DNA of 64,000 nt from Thalassobellus sediminis (GTDB lineage: Bacteria; Bacteroidota; Bacteroidia; Flavobacteriales; Flavobacteriaceae): NCBI RefSeq assembly GCF_044386045.1, contig NZ_JBISCD010000040.1, forward strand, positions 1,550,001 through 1,614,000, read 5' to 3'. Both the position numbers and the translations under genes were made by a program. Below the pieces are notes generated by a model, which made no database searches, had not been told where the DNA came from, and worked only from the letters and a program-made list of their open reading frames with translations. Below are positions 18,757 to 27,422 of the stretch, in pieces (within the stretch, counting starts at the first letter, position 1; each line of letters starts with the position of its first letter).

Positions 18757-19567
18757 AGTGTAAAATTCTTAAAAATAAATATATAAATGGTGCGGCAAAA
18801 ATAATACTATCTAAGCGGTCTAACAAACCGCCATGACCTGGCATAATATTGCCACTATCTTTAACCTTAGCTTGTCTTTTAAATTTTGATTCTATTAAAT
18901 CTCCTAATGTTCCAAATACACTAATAATAATACTTAGTATAAGCCAATTTGTGAAATTTAAAGTCTCTGTAAAGGTAGCAATAAAATAACTTGCAATACA
19001 TGAAAAAAGTAAGCCTCCAAGAAAACCTTCCACCGTTTTTTTAGGAGATATTTTTTCAAAAAGCTTTTGCTTGCCAAAATTTTTACCTACTAAATAGGCA
19101 AAAGAATCATTAACCCAAACTAGAATAAAAGCTCCTAATAAGATATTAGGATTATATGCGTCATAATAATTTGCTATTAAAATTAAAAAGACAAATGCTG
19201 TAGATAAATAGAAGGTTGTAAGAACAAAACGCTTAGAGCTAAAAAGTGGTGTGCTTTTTTCTGAAAATAAATCTTTAATTAAAAAGAGCTCTACAAATAT
19301 GCTAAGCACCATAAGTATTTGAGTAACTTCATCTAAGCCTTTATCTGTTTTTAGAATCAATTGCCAATACCCAAAAACAGCAAATAAAATTATATAAATG
19401 ATATAAGGAATATAGCTTTTTAGTTGAATTAATTTTAGAAACTCATTAATACTTATTAAACCAAAAACAAAAAAGAGTGCAATTAATGCATATTTATTTT
19501 GCAAACAGAGAATTAATAATACAACATAAAGTAAACCAGAAAGTGATCTTATAAGAGTTTCTTTCAT
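18746..19567 (-). CDS. cdsA: Phosphatidate cytidylyltransferase
   Basis: The enzyme makes CDP-diacylglycerol from phosphatidate and CTP at the inner membrane, the branch point of phospholipid synthesis. The 273 residues form about eight transmembrane segments and end with the CDP-DAG synthase signature SKFKRQAKVKDSGNIMPGHG followed by GLLDRLDS. It overlaps psd, which acts two steps later in the phosphatidylethanolamine branch, and starts just after the LUD gene. Confidence 0.95.
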   Translation of the reverse strand: MKETLIRSLSGLLYVVLLILCLQNKYALIALFFVFGLISINEFLKLIQLKSYIPYIIYIILFAVFGYWQLILKTDKGLDEVTQILMVLSIFVELFLIKDLFSEKSTPLFSSKRFVLTTFYLSTAFVFLILIANYYDAYNPNILLGAFILVWVNDSFAYLVGKNFGKQKLFEKISPKKTVEGFLGGLLFSCIASYFIATFTETLNFTNWLILSIIISVFGTLGDLIESKFKRQAKVKDSGNIMPGHGGLLDRLDSIIFAAPFIYLFLRILHYVS

Positions 19568-19568
19568 C

Positions 19569-20177
19569 CTATAGGTCTTCTAGAAGTAATAGGTATAAGT
19601 TTTTAGCACTGCTACCATAACTTAGAAAATCTTTATCGTCACCAGATTTAAAGTGTTTAATAGTAGTGATGTTTGTTGGTATTTTTTCTTTATTATTAGA
19701 TTTTATACCTCGCAGGCCTTCACCTATAGTTTCAGTAATTTGGCTAGTAGTTGCAAAAACAATAAAATTTATAGGAAGTTCCGGGAGCTTTTTTTCGAAT
19801 ATTTGTTTTGATGAGATAAGTAAAGAGCCATCATTAGCAATTAAGTTTTCACATGTAGTTAAGAAAAAAGTAGCCTCACTTATTTTTCTTGTAGTTTTTA
19901 AACCTGATTTTTTAAATCTACTTTGAAGATTTTCATCTAATAATAATACTTTTTTTTCTTCCCAATTATTTTCTTCAATGATGCTTTCTAAATTTTGAAA
20001 TATTTCATTTAAATTATCGCAATAGAGGAACTTACCTCCATTAGATTTAAAGTTTATGGTAAACCTTTCGTCTATTGGTAGTTTTACTTCGGGCATATAT
20101 TTGCCTCTATCTTCTGATTTTAGTTCTTCATCAAATCGATCAGATTTAGAACCAAATATTTTTCTAAAAAGACTCAT
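19569..20177 (-). CDS. LUD-domain (LutC-like) protein
   Basis: The 202 residues carry an LUD (LutB/LutC) domain, best seen in ATFFLTTCENLIANDGSLLI and in FVIFATTSQITETIGEGLRG. LutC proteins take part in lactate oxidation with LutA and LutB, but those genes are absent here. This stand-alone version at the head of a phospholipid operon probably has another, unknown role. Its own TATATTTG promoter lies 40 nt upstream, directly after the ftsH terminator. Confidence 0.85.
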   Translation of the reverse strand: MSLFRKIFGSKSDRFDEELKSEDRGKYMPEVKLPIDERFTINFKSNGGKFLYCDNLNEIFQNLESIIEENNWEEKKVLLLDENLQSRFKKSGLKTTRKISEATFFLTTCENLIANDGSLLISSKQIFEKKLPELPINFIVFATTSQITETIGEGLRGIKSNNKEKIPTNITTIKHFKSGDDKDFLSYGSSAKNLYLLLLEDL

Positions 20178-20216
20178 TTAGTTACCTGCTATTAACTGAA
20201 TTCTCTATGAATTTAT

Positions 20217-20224
20217 CAAATATA
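20217..20224 (-). promoter_or_regulatory. TAnnTTTG promoter box for LUD-cdsA-psd-ACBP
   Basis: The minus strand reads TATATTTG, a perfect -7 box that begins at the base adjoining the ftsH terminator stem. Transcription of the phospholipid operon therefore probably restarts here. Confidence 0.55.
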
Positions 20225-20264
20225 AAAAATCTTAAATTAACGATGCCGTTAATTTAAGATTTTT
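20225..20264 (-). terminator. Terminator of ftsH
   Basis: A perfect 18-bp stem (20225-20242 with 20247-20264) with a 4-nt loop, ending in five T residues on the minus strand. It lies 41 nt past the ftsH stop. Confidence 0.85.
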
Positions 20265-20304
20265 ACTAAAAGCTTAACAAAATTATTGTTTTGTTTTGTG
20301 TCTT

Positions 20305-22239
20305 TTACTCTTCTTCGTCTGTATTTGTGATTTTAGATGAACTTTTTTTAAATGGAGAAACTCCTAAAAGTTCTTCTAAGTCGTCTTTAAATATAACTTC
20401 TCTTTCTATTAATCTATTAGCTAGTTTATCTAATAAATCTTTTTTAGAAGATAATAATTCTACAGCTCTTTGATATTGTGTTTCAATGATGCTTTTAATT
20501 TCTGTGTCAATAAGCTCTGCTGTTTTTTCACTATACGGTTTTACAAAACCATTTTCTCCTGCAGGATCATAATAGGTAATATTGCCAACTTTTTCGCTTA
20601 ATCCGTAAATCATTACCATAGCTTTCGCCTTTTTAGTAACGCTTTCTAAATCGCCTAATGCTCCGGTAGATATTTCGTTAAAAATAATTTGCTCTGAAGC
20701 TCTACCTCCCATTGTTACACATATCTCATCTAGAAACTTGTCTTTTCTTGTAATATATGCTTCTTGAGGTAAGTACCAAGCAGCTCCTAATGATCTTCCA
20801 CGAGGAACAATCGTTACTTTTACTAAGGGATCGGCATGTTTTAAGAACCAACTTACAACAGCGTGACCTGCTTCGTGATATGCAATTGTTTTTTTCTCTT
20901 CAACAGAAAATAAATTACTTCGTTTTTCTAAACCTCCAACTATTCTATCTACAGCATCTAAAAAGTCTTGTTTTTCAACAGATTTTTTATTTGTTCTTGC
21001 AGCTATTAAAGCAGCTTCGTTACATAAATTAGCTATGTCTGCACCCGAAAAGCCTGGTGTTTGTTTAGATAAGAAATCTACATCTAGTCCTTTTGCTTTT
21101 TTAAGCGGTCTAAGGTGTACTTCAAAAATAGCTTTACGTTCTGTTAAGTTAGGCAAGTCAACAAAAATTTGTCTATCAAAACGACCTGCACGCATTAATG
21201 CTTTATCTAAAATATCAGCTCTATTGGTAGCGGCAATTACAATAACGTTTGTATTTGTGCCAAACCCATCCATTTCAGTTAATAATTGGTTAAGCGTGTT
21301 TTCGCGTTCATCATTACTTCCAGACATGGCGTTTTTTCCTCTAGCACGACCAATAGCATCAATTTCATCTATAAAAATAATAGAAGGTGATTTTTCTTTA
21401 GCTTGTTTAAATAAATCTCTAACACGTGATGCCCCGACACCTACAAACATTTCAACAAAATCAGATCCTGATAATGAAAAGAATGGCACTTTAGCCTCAC
21501 CTGCAACGGCTTTAGCTAATAAGGTTTTACCAGTTCCTGGAGGTCCTACAAGTAGCGCTCCTTTTGGTATTTTTCCACCAAGGGTTGTATATTTTTCAGG
21601 AAATTTTAAGAAATCTACAACTTCTTGTACTTCTTCTTTAGCGCCTTCTAAACCAGCAACATCTTTAAAAGTTGTTTTAACTTCAGTGTTTTGGTCAAAA
21701 AGTTTTGCTTTAGATTTTCCAATATTAAAAATCTGACCACCAGCACCTCCGCCAGCACCCCCAGACATACGACGCATAATAAAAATCCATACACCAATAA
21801 GTAATATAAAAGGTAAGATTCCCATTAATAGGTTACCCCAAGTATCTGTTTCTGTTTTTAGACTATAAATATCATATTTACCTTTAGCTTTTAAATCATT
21901 TTCAAAATTTTCAAGAGTAGGTACTTCAAATTTATAATTAGGTAATCTGGTAGCAGGTAAAAAAGAAGTTTTATGCTTGGATTTTTTATGAATTTCTTTT
22001 TCTTCTGCCTCTTTAGTTAAATATACTTGAGCATATCTTCTATTTATTATTTCAACTTTTTCAACATCATTGTCATCTACATATTTGAAAAATTCAGAAG
22101 GTGTAATATCATTTTCTTCTTGATAACTTCCACTATTAAATACTGAATACCCTAAGAAAAGTGCTATTAAAATACCATAAATCCAGTATGGGCTAAATTT
22201 TGGTTTATTATCCTTTGTGTTTTTTTTGTCTTTTGCCAT
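20305..22239 (-). CDS. ftsH: ATP-dependent zinc metalloprotease FtsH
   Basis: This membrane-bound AAA+ protease degrades misfolded and regulatory membrane proteins. The 644 residues have two N-terminal transmembrane segments around a periplasmic domain, and Walker A GPPGTGKT. Walker B is IIFIDEIDAIG, and the second region of homology is DKALMRAGRFDR. The zinc motif HEAGH is intact, with a glycine-rich linker (SGGAGGGAGG) before the AAA domain. It starts 9 nt after rsfS and is probably in its operon. It is closed by a strong terminator. Confidence 0.97.
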   Translation of the reverse strand: MAKDKKNTKDNKPKFSPYWIYGILIALFLGYSVFNSGSYQEENDITPSEFFKYVDDNDVEKVEIINRRYAQVYLTKEAEEKEIHKKSKHKTSFLPATRLPNYKFEVPTLENFENDLKAKGKYDIYSLKTETDTWGNLLMGILPFILLIGVWIFIMRRMSGGAGGGAGGQIFNIGKSKAKLFDQNTEVKTTFKDVAGLEGAKEEVQEVVDFLKFPEKYTTLGGKIPKGALLVGPPGTGKTLLAKAVAGEAKVPFFSLSGSDFVEMFVGVGASRVRDLFKQAKEKSPSIIFIDEIDAIGRARGKNAMSGSNDERENTLNQLLTEMDGFGTNTNVIVIAATNRADILDKALMRAGRFDRQIFVDLPNLTERKAIFEVHLRPLKKAKGLDVDFLSKQTPGFSGADIANLCNEAALIAARTNKKSVEKQDFLDAVDRIVGGLEKRSNLFSVEEKKTIAYHEAGHAVVSWFLKHADPLVKVTIVPRGRSLGAAWYLPQEAYITRKDKFLDEICVTMGGRASEQIIFNEISTGALGDLESVTKKAKAMVMIYGLSEKVGNITYYDPAGENGFVKPYSEKTAELIDTEIKSIIETQYQRAVELLSSKKDLLDKLANRLIEREVIFKDDLEELLGVSPFKKSSSKITNTDEEE

Positions 22240-22248
22240 GTGTCTTTT

Positions 22249-22620
22249 TTAATAGCTCGTTTCTATAACTGTTGTTTTTGCATCACCCCAAAGGCTTTCA
22301 ATATCGTAATATTCTCTAATATGTTTTTGAAAAACGTGTACTACAACATTAACATAGTCTATTAATACCCATTCAGAATTATCTAATCCTTCTGTATGCC
22401 AAGGATTATCTTTAAGTTCTTTACTAACTTTTTTCTGTATAGAATTTACTATGGCGTTTACTTGTGTGTTTGAAGTTCCCTCGCAAACAATGAAATAATC
22501 ACAAACAGTATTTTCAATGTCCCTTAAATCTAAAATATTTATTTCTTTTCCTTTAACATCTTCTATACCACTAATTATAACTGATATGAGTTGATCTGCG
22601 TTTATTTCTTGTTTCGCCAT
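22249..22620 (-). CDS. rsfS: Ribosomal silencing factor RsfS
   Basis: At 123 residues this is a typical RsfS/Iojap protein, with the signatures DYFIVCEGTSNTQVNAI and WHTEGLDNSEWVLIDY. RsfS binds ribosomal protein uL14 and blocks subunit joining when nutrients are low. The gene lies directly before ftsH and has a TAACTTTG box 20 nt upstream. Confidence 0.95.
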   Translation of the reverse strand: MAKQEINADQLISVIISGIEDVKGKEINILDLRDIENTVCDYFIVCEGTSNTQVNAIVNSIQKKVSKELKDNPWHTEGLDNSEWVLIDYVNVVVHVFQKHIREYYDIESLWGDAKTTVIETSY

Positions 22621-22639
22621 TAATTTTATTTAATTTGTG

Positions 22640-22647
22640 CAAAGTTA
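22640..22647 (-). promoter_or_regulatory. TAnnTTTG promoter box for rsfS-ftsH
   Basis: The minus strand reads TAACTTTG, a perfect -7 match, 20 nt before the rsfS ATG. Confidence 0.55.
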
Positions 22648-22714
22648 TTATTTTTTTAGTTCTTTATACTTTAAAATAATCATAAGATTTTATAGTATCA
22701 AAATAACCTTGTAC

Positions 22715-23443
22715 ATGCCTATAATCAAACTTAATGCCATCGACTCTACAAATAACTATTTGCGCAAGCTTATTAATGAGACTGATGTTGCCGATTATAC
22801 AGTTGTTATGACTGAAAAGCAAACGCAAGGTAGAGGGCAAATGGGTACGGTATGGGACTCTGATACAGGGAAGAACCTTATGTTTAGTGTGTTTAAGGAT
22901 TTAAACATGTATGATGTTGAATTTCCTTTCTATATTAGCATGGCTATTTCTTTAGCTATTTTAAAAACTTTTAAAACGTTAAATATTCCAGATTTACATA
23001 TAAAATGGCCTAACGACATTTTGTCAGCAGACAAAAAGATTTGTGGTATTTTGATTGAAAATGTCATAAAAAATAAATTAAACTCTACAATTATTGGTAT
23101 TGGAATTAATGCAAACCAGACGGAATTTAAAAATCTTCCAAAGGCTTCTTCTTTAAAAAAGATTACGGGAGTACATTATAATTTAGATGAAATTTTACAA
23201 CTTGTACTTAAGTATACAAAAGAATATTCTTCTCTTTTAGAACAAGGAAAATATGATTTTGTAAAAAATGAATATGAAACCAATTTGTTTAGAAAAAACA
23301 AACCTTCAACATTTAAAAATGCTGAAGGTGTTTTGTTTTCTGGTTTTATAAAAGGTGTTACCAAATATGGTAAGCTGCAAGTAATTTTAGAAGATGAAAT
23401 TGTTAAAAAATTCGATCTTAAAGAAATTACCCTGCTTTATTAA
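22715..23443 (+). CDS. birA: Biotin--[acetyl-CoA carboxylase] ligase
   Basis: BirA activates biotin with ATP and attaches it to the carrier protein of acetyl-CoA carboxylase. From the ATG at 22715 the protein has 242 residues: the catalytic domain with QTQGRGQMGTVW, the KWPNDI motif and a short C-terminal SH3-like domain. No DNA-binding N-terminal domain is present, so it is not a repressor. An in-frame TTG at 22637 would add a hydrophobic leader unlike the family and is rejected. A near-consensus TAACCTTG ends 3 nt before the ATG, hinting at a leaderless message. It converges with the SRPBCC gene, overlapping it by 4 nt. Confidence 0.93.
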   Translation: MPIIKLNAIDSTNNYLRKLINETDVADYTVVMTEKQTQGRGQMGTVWDSDTGKNLMFSVFKDLNMYDVEFPFYISMAISLAILKTFKTLNIPDLHIKWPNDILSADKKICGILIENVIKNKLNSTIIGIGINANQTEFKNLPKASSLKKITGVHYNLDEILQLVLKYTKEYSSLLEQGKYDFVKNEYETNLFRKNKPSTFKNAEGVLFSGFIKGVTKYGKLQVILEDEIVKKFDLKEITLLY

Positions 23444-23835
23444 ATAGCCTTAGGGATACTTGTAGCAAGGGTTTCAATAAATTTAGTAATAGGGCCCTTT
23501 ATCATCATTGCCATCATAGGGTTAAAGTCGCCACTAAATTCTAATTGAACTTCGCTTGATGTATCATTAATTTCAATAATGTTTCCAACTAAAGAAAAAT
23601 CTATTTTTCCGCCAGCTGCACCTAATACAATTTTATTAGGAGGTGTAATCTCTTTCTTTTTAAGAATAATTTCTGGCATGCCTTTTAATGCAAATAAAAA
23701 TTTATCGTCATCTAAGACTTCAAATTTACTAATATTTTCAGGCATTAAAGATTCGAAATTTTTAATATCAGCTAAAAAATCAAAGACTTCTTGAGGTGAT
23801 TTACCAACGTTTATTTTTGGAGATTCTAAATTCAT
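23440..23835 (-). CDS. SRPBCC-fold (START-like) family protein
   Basis: The 131 residues fit a small START/Bet v1-like barrel, with VGKSPQEVFDFLADIKNFESLMP at the N-terminus and SEVQLEFSGDFNPMMAMMIKG later. It is the gene after pyrE, 21 nt downstream, an arrangement I recall from other flavobacteria. The ligand and role are unknown; lipid or aromatic ligand binding is the family's usual activity. Confidence 0.85.
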   Translation of the reverse strand: MNLESPKINVGKSPQEVFDFLADIKNFESLMPENISKFEVLDDDKFLFALKGMPEIILKKKEITPPNKIVLGAAGGKIDFSLVGNIIEINDTSSEVQLEFSGDFNPMMAMMIKGPITKFIETLATSIPKAI

Positions 23836-23856
23836 AATTTTTTTAATATTACTATA

Positions 23857-24501
23857 TCAAATAGCATTCCATTCACTTGGGTTAGAATTCCATTCAGATA
23901 AAGTTTCTAATTCTTTTTCAGAAATATAATTAGTATCTAAAGCTTGCTCTAACAAATTTTCATAGTTACTTAAGGTGTTTAATGTAACGCCTTCGTTTTT
24001 AAAGTTTTCACTAGCTACATCAAAGCCATAAGTAAAAATAGCAACCATGCCTTTTACTTTTATATTAGCTTCTTTTAAAGCTCTTACAGCATTTAAACTA
24101 CTTTTTCCAGTGCTAATTAAATCTTCTACAACCACAACATTTTGTCCGCTTTCAATAAAACCTTCAATTTGGTTTTTGCGTCCATGTCCTTTAGCGTCTG
24201 GTCTTACGTAAATAAATGGTAATCCTAAATATTCTGCAACTAGCATACCAATACCTATAGCTCCAGTAGCTACACCTGCAATAACATCTGGTTTGCCATA
24301 TTGTGCTTCAATATGTTTAGCCATGGTTTCACGGACATAATTACGAATTGGAGGATAGGATAATATAATACGATTATCGCAATAAATTGGAGATTTCCAT
24401 CCAGAAGCCCATGTGAAAGGAGCTTTTGGGCTGAGTTTTATTGCATTTACTTGTAATAAAACTTCAGCAGTTTTTTTGGCAGTTTCTTTGTTAAAAATCA
24501 T
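23857..24501 (-). CDS. pyrE: Orotate phosphoribosyltransferase
   Basis: PyrE joins orotate to PRPP, giving orotidine 5'-phosphate in UMP synthesis. From the ATG at 24501 it has 214 residues, with VRPDAKGHGRKNQIEG (catalytic loop) and the PRPP motif VVVVEDLISTGKSS. An in-frame TTG at 24519 is rejected because it overlaps the flank of a TAATTTTG promoter box. That box ends only 5 nt before the ATG, so the transcript may be leaderless. The gene is divergent from a Nudix hydrolase gene. Confidence 0.95.
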   Translation of the reverse strand: MIFNKETAKKTAEVLLQVNAIKLSPKAPFTWASGWKSPIYCDNRIILSYPPIRNYVRETMAKHIEAQYGKPDVIAGVATGAIGIGMLVAEYLGLPFIYVRPDAKGHGRKNQIEGFIESGQNVVVVEDLISTGKSSLNAVRALKEANIKVKGMVAIFTYGFDVASENFKNEGVTLNTLSNYENLLEQALDTNYISEKELETLSEWNSNPSEWNAI

Positions 24502-24506
24502 AGTTA

Positions 24507-24514
24507 CAAAATTA
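24507..24514 (-). promoter_or_regulatory. TAnnTTTG promoter box immediately before pyrE
   Basis: The minus strand reads TAATTTTG followed by TAACT and the pyrE ATG. With a start of transcription 5-7 nt after the box, the mRNA would have little or no leader. Confidence 0.5.
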
Positions 24515-24586
24515 CACAATAAATTAGTTTTATATAACAGTTGGTAATTAATAAAAATATTTTTTTCAACATTTACTCGTTTGTCA

Positions 24587-24605
24587 GTAAAAATGATATT
24601 TTTAC
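24587..24605. promoter_or_regulatory. Palindrome in the pyrE/Nudix divergent region
   Basis: GTAAAAAT (24587-24594) and ATTTTTAC (24598-24605) form a perfect 8-bp inverted repeat with a 3-nt spacer, 27 nt before the Nudix ATG and about 90 nt from pyrE. It could be an operator or an AT-rich chance palindrome. Confidence 0.35.
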
Positions 24606-24631
24606 CAAAACGAAATTGTTAAATACAAACT

Positions 24632-25213
24632 ATGTATAAAGTTTTTGTTGGAAATAAACCTATAGTGCTTACAACTGTAGTTGAACAAGAAACTAATTTT
24701 AAAAATTATTTGCTTGATACCGTTAATATTGGAAAAGTTATAAAAGAACTAAATAATACGTCGTTAGAAGAAGTTAGACTTATTCATAAAAATGAAGATA
24801 AGTTATTGAAAAAGTTTTTAAAAAAACTACCTAATGTGATAGCAGGAGGTGGTAAAGCTTTTAATGATGATAAAGAGATTTTGTTTATTTATAGAAATGA
24901 TAAGTGGGATTTACCAAAAGGAAAAGCAGAGGGTAATGAAACTATTGAACAAACAGCCATTCGTGAAGTTACCGAAGAAACTGGTGTTTCGGGATTAGAA
25001 ATAGTAAAACCATTAAACACGACCTATCATATTTTTAAGCGTAATGGAAGGCATAAAATTAAAGTGACCTATTGGTTTGAAATGAAAACCAGCTTTAAAG
25101 GCAATTTGTATGCTCAAGAAGAAGAGGGGATTACTAAAGTTGAATGGCTTAATGATAAACAAGCTAAAGAAGCTCTTAATAATTCGTATGCTAATATTAA
25201 GCTGTTAGTTTAA
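24632..25213 (+). CDS. Nudix hydrolase
   Basis: The 193 residues have an N-terminal alpha/beta segment of about 65 residues and then a Nudix fold. The complete Nudix box runs from GKAEGNETIEQTAIREV into TEETGV, fitting Gx5Ex7REUXEExGU. Nudix enzymes cleave nucleoside diphosphates linked to another group, with Mg2+; the substrate cannot be told. No winged-helix DNA-binding domain is present, so it is not an NrtR-type regulator. It is divergent from pyrE across a 130-bp region that contains a palindrome. Confidence 0.9.
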   Translation: MYKVFVGNKPIVLTTVVEQETNFKNYLLDTVNIGKVIKELNNTSLEEVRLIHKNEDKLLKKFLKKLPNVIAGGGKAFNDDKEILFIYRNDKWDLPKGKAEGNETIEQTAIREVTEETGVSGLEIVKPLNTTYHIFKRNGRHKIKVTYWFEMKTSFKGNLYAQEEEGITKVEWLNDKQAKEALNNSYANIKLLV

Positions 25214-25255
25214 TATTCTATAAATAAAATAAAAACGCATCGAGAAAATTAAGCG

Positions 25256-25263
25256 TACCTTTG
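25256..25263 (+). promoter_or_regulatory. TAnnTTTG promoter box for the DEAD-box helicase operon
   Basis: TACCTTTG matches the -7 consensus and gives a leader of roughly 75-80 nt before the helicase ATG, longer than for most genes here. The leader contains a small hairpin, GGCCT-AAAA-AGGCT, near 25318-25331. Confidence 0.5.
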
Positions 25264-25346
25264 CAGCTTAATAAAAATAGAGGTGGATTGTTTACTTAAT
25301 AAATTGTCATCTCATTGGCCTAAAAAGGCTTTACCAAACAGTTTAT

Positions 25347-26627
25347 ATGTCATTCAAATCTTTAGGCTTATCCGAAGCCTTGCTAAAAGCTATTAGCAAA
25401 AAAGGATACACAACTCCAAGTCCAATTCAAGAAAAAGCGATTCCTCCAGTTTTAGAAGGAAAAGATGTTTTAGCATCAGCGCAAACAGGAACAGGGAAAA
25501 CGGCAGGTTTTACATTGCCACTTTTACATTTACTTTCTGAAAATCCGAAAGCAAAATACAGACCTATTCGAGCTTTAATTTTAACACCAACTCGTGAGTT
25601 AGCAGCGCAAGTATATGCTAATGTTAGAGAGTATAGTGAGTTTTTAAATTTACGAAGTGCCGTTATTTTTGGTGGAGTTAACCAGAAACCACAAGCAGCA
25701 ACTATTCGTCAAGGTATTGATGTTTTGGTAGCAACGCCTGGGCGTTTATTAGATTTACAAAGTCAAGGATTGTTGTCGCTTAAACGTGTAGAGATTTTTG
25801 TGTTAGATGAAGCCGATAGAATGTTAGATATGGGTTTTTTACGAGATATAGAGCGCGTTATAAAATCAATGCCAGAGAAACGTCAAAATTTAATGTTTTC
25901 GGCAACTTTTTCTAAAGATATTAAGAAATTAGCACATGGTATTTTAAATCATCCTGTGCAAGTTGAAGCAACGCCAGAGAATACAACGGTCGAAGCGATA
26001 ACTCAAAAAGTATATAGAGTAGCAAAAGGTTTAAAAACAGGATTAATTATTAAATTAATTTCTGAAGGTAACTGGAAACAGGTTTTAGTATTTACACGTA
26101 CCAAACATGGCGCCAATAAGCTTTGTGAAAAAATGGATAAGTCCGGTATTACCGCTGCTGCCATACACGGAAATAAAAGTCAAGGCGCTAGAACCAAAGC
26201 ATTAGCAGGTTTTAAAAGTGGACGTGTTCGTGTGTTAGTAGCAACCGATATTGCTGCTCGTGGACTAGATATTCCTCTATTACCACATGTTGTGAATTTT
26301 GAATTACCAAATATTTCTGAAGATTATGTACATAGAATAGGAAGAACAGGAAGAGCTGGAGCCAGTGGCGAGGCTTTATCTTTAGTAAGTGCAGATGAAA
26401 CTACTTTTTTAAGAGATATTGAAAAGTTAATTGAAATGAAGCTGCCTGTTGAAATAGTTGAAGGTTTTGAGCCAGATCCTAATGCTTCAACAGCACCAAT
26501 AAAACAGGGTCAAGGTCGTCAAAATAGAAACTCAAGAAACTCTAACCGTTCTCGTAGTTCTAATAATAATTCTAACAAGCAGAATACTTCTAGACGTCCA
26601 AAACGTAATACAGATAGACGTAATTAA
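25347..26627 (+). CDS. DEAD-box ATP-dependent RNA helicase (RhlE group)
   Basis: The 426-residue protein has all core motifs: the Q motif before [30 protein letters not shown] and HRIGRTGR. A basic, Asn/Arg/Ser-rich tail of about 45 residues follows, as in RhlE-type helicases, and probably binds RNA without sequence specificity. It remodels RNA or ribosome precursors and often matters in the cold. The relatively long leader is compatible with RNA-level control. Two small genes follow closely and are probably cotranscribed. Confidence 0.95.
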   Translation: MSFKSLGLSEALLKAISKKGYTTPSPIQEKAIPPVLEGKDVLASAQTGTGKTAGFTLPLLHLLSENPKAKYRPIRALILTPTRELAAQVYANVREYSEFLNLRSAVIFGGVNQKPQAATIRQGIDVLVATPGRLLDLQSQGLLSLKRVEIFVLDEADRMLDMGFLRDIERVIKSMPEKRQNLMFSATFSKDIKKLAHGILNHPVQVEATPENTTVEAITQKVYRVAKGLKTGLIIKLISEGNWKQVLVFTRTKHGANKLCEKMDKSGITAAAIHGNKSQGARTKALAGFKSGRVRVLVATDIAARGLDIPLLPHVVNFELPNISEDYVHRIGRTGRAGASGEALSLVSADETTFLRDIEKLIEMKLPVEIVEGFEPDPNASTAPIKQGQGRQNRNSRNSNRSRSSNNNSNKQNTSRRPKRNTDRRN

Positions 26628-26631
26628 GATT

Positions 26632-26856
26632 ATGCAAAAGGTTTTAAAAGATAAAATTATAGAAGTTTGCGATAAAAAAATAGCACAAAAAGGAACAAAC
26701 GTAGGTTTGTCCTTTTATGCTTTTTTTGCAAATAAAAATGATAACCCAGAGTTACTTATAGAAGCTGCCACATGGTGGATAAAAACCCATAAGCTAGACC
26801 ATTTTGAAAAAGCAGTAAAAATTAAAAATCTTGTAAATGGAATTGCAACCAAATAA
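26632..26856 (+). CDS. Small conserved protein (DUF6500-like)
   Basis: The 74 residues include KKIAQKGTNVGLSFYAFFAN and AATWWIKTHKLDHFEKAVKI, which I associate with DUF6500, a family without known function. The gene starts 4 nt after the helicase stop and overlaps the VF530 gene by 20 nt, consistent with a three-gene operon. No membrane segment or catalytic motif is visible. Confidence 0.75.
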   Translation: MQKVLKDKIIEVCDKKIAQKGTNVGLSFYAFFANKNDNPELLIEAATWWIKTHKLDHFEKAVKIKNLVNGIATK

Positions 26857-27064
26857 TCCGTTACACGGTATAAAACTAGAAAAAATTATTAACGATTTGG
26901 TAGCTCATTACGGTTGGGAGTATATGGGATATAACATTAAGATTAAATGTTTTACAGATAATCCTTCTGTGAAATCTAGTTTAAAATTTCTACGTAGAAT
27001 GCCTTGGGCACGTACTAAGGTTGAGAATATGTATTTAAATATGTTGAAGAATAACAAGAAGTAG
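26837..27064 (+). CDS. VF530-family (DUF2132) putative DNA-binding protein
   Basis: The 75 residues match the VF530 family closely: NPLHGIKLEKIINDLVAHYG, then NPSVKSSLKFLRRMPWARTK. The family was named after a Vibrio fischeri protein and has a helical fold resembling DNA-binding domains, but its role is not established. It overlaps the preceding small gene by 20 nt. Confidence 0.88.
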   Translation: MELQPNNPLHGIKLEKIINDLVAHYGWEYMGYNIKIKCFTDNPSVKSSLKFLRRMPWARTKVENMYLNMLKNNKK

Positions 27065-27422
27065 GCTATGTTAAGAACCAAACTACTCGGCAATATTTAT
27101 TTCTATTATTAGAATTGTAATTCCGGTACTTGCGTATATTGTTCCTTGCCAATAAAAAAGTCTCGTTCTCCATTTGTTTCATAACTTTTTATCATATTCT
27201 TTTTTGAAATGTCCTCCAGAAAAGAAAAGTGATTACTGAAAAAAGCAATATTGCTATTATTCAAGTTTTTTCCATTTGTGGAATTTTTTGTTTACATATT
27301 TTTAATTGTAGTCAAGTATAAAGAGAATAAATCATTTCAATACTGAAATATATTCCGTTTGATTACTTATATAGTTTATCTCTTCAATAAGCTAAAATAC
27401 TTACTGTGTTAACTATCTGATT
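27065..27422. other. Intergenic region of about 360 bp with a possible gene remnant
   Basis: There is no intact gene here. On the minus strand a frame without a usable start codon runs from about 27300 to a TAA at 27109 (about 60 codons, including NHFSFLEDISKKN and TNGERDFFIGKEQY). Its composition looks protein-like, so it may be the decayed end of a lost gene. I see no terminator hairpin or promoter box. Confidence 0.35.

Noticed and set aside
19569..20177. Lactate utilisation operon call for the LUD gene
   Set aside because: lutA and lutB are absent and the neighbours are phospholipid genes.
21035..21736. Long open frame of 233 codons on the plus strand opposite ftsH
   Set aside because: It is a shadow of the conserved ftsH frame, has no promoter or family features and lies wholly inside a certain gene.
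24587..24605. Idea that the palindrome and Nudix gene form an NrtR-type NAD regulator system
   Set aside because: The Nudix protein lacks the C-terminal winged-helix domain of NrtR and no NAD gene is adjacent.
25264..25346. Possible riboswitch or cold-sensing leader before the DEAD-box helicase gene
   Set aside because: Only one small hairpin is visible and no known riboswitch pattern; the length alone is weak evidence.
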